Shown: in pieces, positions 62,669 through 64,000 of the stretch
Layout: each line of letters opens with the position of its first letter
How positions within the stretch are numbered: the first letter of the stretch is position 1
Notes under the pieces: model-generated
What the model was told of the DNA's origin: nothing
Seen by the model: the letters and a program-made list of their open reading frames with translations, nothing else
The model's database searches: none
Source of the DNA: Methylobacter luteus IMV-B-3098
Lineage (GTDB): Bacteria; Pseudomonadota; Gammaproteobacteria; Methylococcales; Methylomonadaceae
DNA length: 64,000 nt
Reading direction: 5' to 3'
Assembly: GCF_000427625.1 (NCBI RefSeq)
Contig: NZ_KE386569.1
Location: forward strand, 3,003,778-3,067,777
Program-made: the position numbers and the translations under genes

Positions 62669-62961
62669 TGCATTTCCTTCGCAAAGTACGCGGTGGCCTT
62701 TTTTAACAAATCCCGCTCCTGAGTGACTCTGGCTAATTCTTTCTTCAGCCGTTTAACTTCATCATAAATATGTTCATCCGTTCTTTCGATGGCAGTTTTC
62801 GGTTTTGAATACTTATTAATCCAAGTATGTAACGTATTGGGATTCAATCCTAAATCTCTCGCTGTCTGGGCGATTGGTTGATCTGATTCAACAGCCAACT
62901 TAACAGCCGATTCTTTAAATTCTGATGTATAGCTATTTGGTTTTTTAGTTTGATCGCTCAT
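62665..62961 (-). CDS. IS3-family transposase OrfA with -1 frameshift signal
   Basis: OrfA has the helix-turn-helix SYTSEFKESAVKLAVESDQP ... GLNPNTLHTWINKYS and a leucine-zipper-like coiled coil (EVKRLKKELARVTQERDLLKKA). The slippery heptamer A-AAA-AAG (plus-strand 62698-62704) is in phase as TTA AAA AAG near its 3' end; a -1 shift there leads into orfB as GHRVLCEGNAVKCAW. The ATG at 62961 gives MSDQTKKPNSYTSEF; 98 residues. Confidence 0.9.
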   Translation of the reverse strand: MSDQTKKPNSYTSEFKESAVKLAVESDQPIAQTARDLGLNPNTLHTWINKYSKPKTAIERTDEHIYDEVKRLKKELARVTQERDLLKKATAYFAKEMQ

Positions 62962-63681
62962 TTTTAGACACACTATCCTTTTCAGGTTATTTTAAGTTGT
63001 GTGTCCGGTTTAGTGTAGCCGCATCAAAAATACCTCGGGGTCTCGTATGTCTACGACACTAAGGGCGTGTTGAAACTGATTTAACAGTACCTCGGCTTCG
63101 ATAACGAGTTGCCTGAGCATAAATTCATCCATCGCGTTCGCGACGCCATGCCATTTATCTTGGCCAGGTGCATAGGGCTCTTTGAAGAAATCTCGGAATT
63201 GCCGTTGTTCCATTAGCCTGTCGACTGTTTCCGTGTTGTAAGACCCTTGAATGGCACCAACAAAGATTTGGATTACCGAACGCTTAAAGGACTGGTAGGA
63301 GAATTGAAGGTGTCGCTTGATACGACTCTTACGCTCATATTCAGGGATGCGGACTAGGAGATAGAACATCCCGATTGCGGAGAGCACGCCAACCGATAGG
63401 TCAAACGCGATTTGGTTACCTGTGCTGAATTGCTCGAATGCAGCGGCAACCATTGTCCCCTGTAGCCAAGGAAAAACCGGATCAGAACTAGCGGATAGCA
63501 TCAGCCAAAGACAGATCACTGTCAGTACGGCTAGCAATACATCAAGCTTTGTCTTTGTATAGAACCGAGAGAGAGACATTGATAAAATCTATCGTTCAAG
63601 TTGACCGGTGGTACTTACTCAGATGAAGTCCGTGTTGAACGATTAGTATGACGCACGGATTGACTGACTGCTATATGGACT

Positions 63682-63918
63682 TTATGGTTGGGATAAACCG
63701 CTGAGGAGGAGCTCCATTTCGCTGATCTTCAATTGAGTTGAGGCTTCGTCGTACTTTCGACGCGCAATTGCCTCTTCAATTGCGAAGCGAACTGCAGGCT
63801 CTGTTGCTATATCTAGCTCATGCTCAATAAAATCAAGATTCTTTCTAATCATTTCCAATTGCTTCGAGTTGATGTCGATGATTACCCTGCACGCGTTCTC
63901 GTTGTAGAAAAAGGTCAT
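63682..63918 (-). CDS. hypothetical protein, 78 residues
   Basis: The product starts MTFFYNENACRVIIDINSKQ and continues with a helical charged body (EPAVRFAIEEAIARRKYDEA). It is soluble, with no membrane helix. It precedes the split membrane protein gene on the same strand, about 100 bases upstream, and may share its transcript. No function can be given. No strong ribosome site is visible. Confidence 0.5.
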   Translation of the reverse strand: MTFFYNENACRVIIDINSKQLEMIRKNLDFIEHELDIATEPAVRFAIEEAIARRKYDEASTQLKISEMELLLSGLSQP

Positions 63919-64000
63919 GTTTTTTTATATTATAAGTAGTTGAGAGTAAAAATATATATACGGGATAGATTCAGAGCCAAACAAAGTATTAAATAATTTT

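Larger units (their letters stand above)
61775..63026 (-). mobile_element. IS3-family insertion sequence
   Basis: The element is 1252 bp with related ends: TGATGTGTCAACGCTTTTCC on the left and, inward from the right, TGATGCGGCTACACTAAACC, both followed by GGACACA. AAA occurs on both sides (61772-61774, 63027-63029), a 3-bp target duplication. It carries orfA and orfB in the usual overlapping arrangement with a frameshift signal. Confidence 0.87.
61602..63579 (-). pseudogene. two-helix membrane protein gene split by IS3
   Basis: The N-terminal part (63030-63579) reads MSLSRFYTKTKLDVLLAVLT with membrane helices near residues 13-30 and 58-77, then a soluble helical domain. It ends inside the IS3 right end as FLMRLH. 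The C-terminal part (61602-61774) reads FITRISEALYRAKNWSSDYD and ends YIPEMIAKL. Removing IS3 and one AAA target copy gives an uninterrupted 240-residue frame (DPEVF-SFITRI). The insertion is therefore recent. I do not recognise the family. Confidence 0.85.

Overview
The window is a 64-kb piece of a gammaproteobacterial chromosome. Gene content and order support this: the end of the division/cell-wall cluster (murC-murB-ddl-ftsQAZ-lpxC), rhodanese-secB-gpsA beside gpmI-envC-ctpA, and mrcA divergent from pilMNOPQ-aroK-aroB-damX-hemE. The mix of a pseudomonad-like pil/aro block with a cytoplasmic NAD-linked [NiFe] hydrogenase would fit a methanotroph-type gammaproteobacterium (Methylococcales), but that placement is inference, not something the sequence proves.

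Layout. 1-6.9 kb: peptidoglycan synthesis, divisome and lipid A genes, ending in a DciA-like gene. 7.0-12.3 kb: a hoxFUYHW operon for a NAD-reducing hydrogenase, ending in a C-terminal piece of hypB. 12.5-17.3 kb: a cold-shock gene, a DUF3465 lipoprotein, purN and secA. 17.6-21.6 kb: glgP and trmL, separated by an IS1595-family element that cut off the last part of glgP; both 8-bp target copies and the displaced glgP tail are visible. 21.7-28.5 kb: gpsA, secB, a membrane rhodanese and a BigR/SqrR-like ArsR repressor on the minus strand, then gpmI-envC-ctpA. 28.6-30.7 kb: a decayed IS982 element with an intact IS630 element inside it. 30.9-39.5 kb: sulfite reductase with its DUF934 partner, nhaD, ampG, exonuclease III, rpmE and mrcA. 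39.8-49.5 kb: type IV pilus assembly, shikimate pathway, damX and hemE. 49.9-52.6 kb: a DUF411 protein, glucokinase, alanine dehydrogenase and tRNA-Thr(CGU).

Downstream of the tRNA the character changes to an accessory island. Its core is a tightly overlapping minus-strand operon of five genes (53.07-57.86 kb): a four-helix membrane protein with coiled coils, a membrane-anchored von Willebrand A-like protein, a MotA/TolQ/ExbB-like protein with a long coiled-coil tail, a MotB-like single-pass protein, and a 51-residue basic protein that overlaps the previous gene. The MotA-like plus MotB-like pair recalls the ZorA/ZorB stator of Zorya anti-phage systems, but no ZorC, ZorD, ZorE or similar effector is present. 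The VWA and four-helix subunits take those places. This is the best candidate for an undescribed system. Around it lie a frameshifted PD-(D/E)XK-type nuclease gene, an all-helical orphan gene, an IS110 element with a long 5' non-coding region (bridge-RNA candidate), a 169-bp MITE-like element, and an IS3 element that splits a two-helix membrane protein gene which rejoins in frame when the element is removed.

Starts were chosen from overlaps and visible ribosome binding sites. Everything was read by eye; no database search was run.
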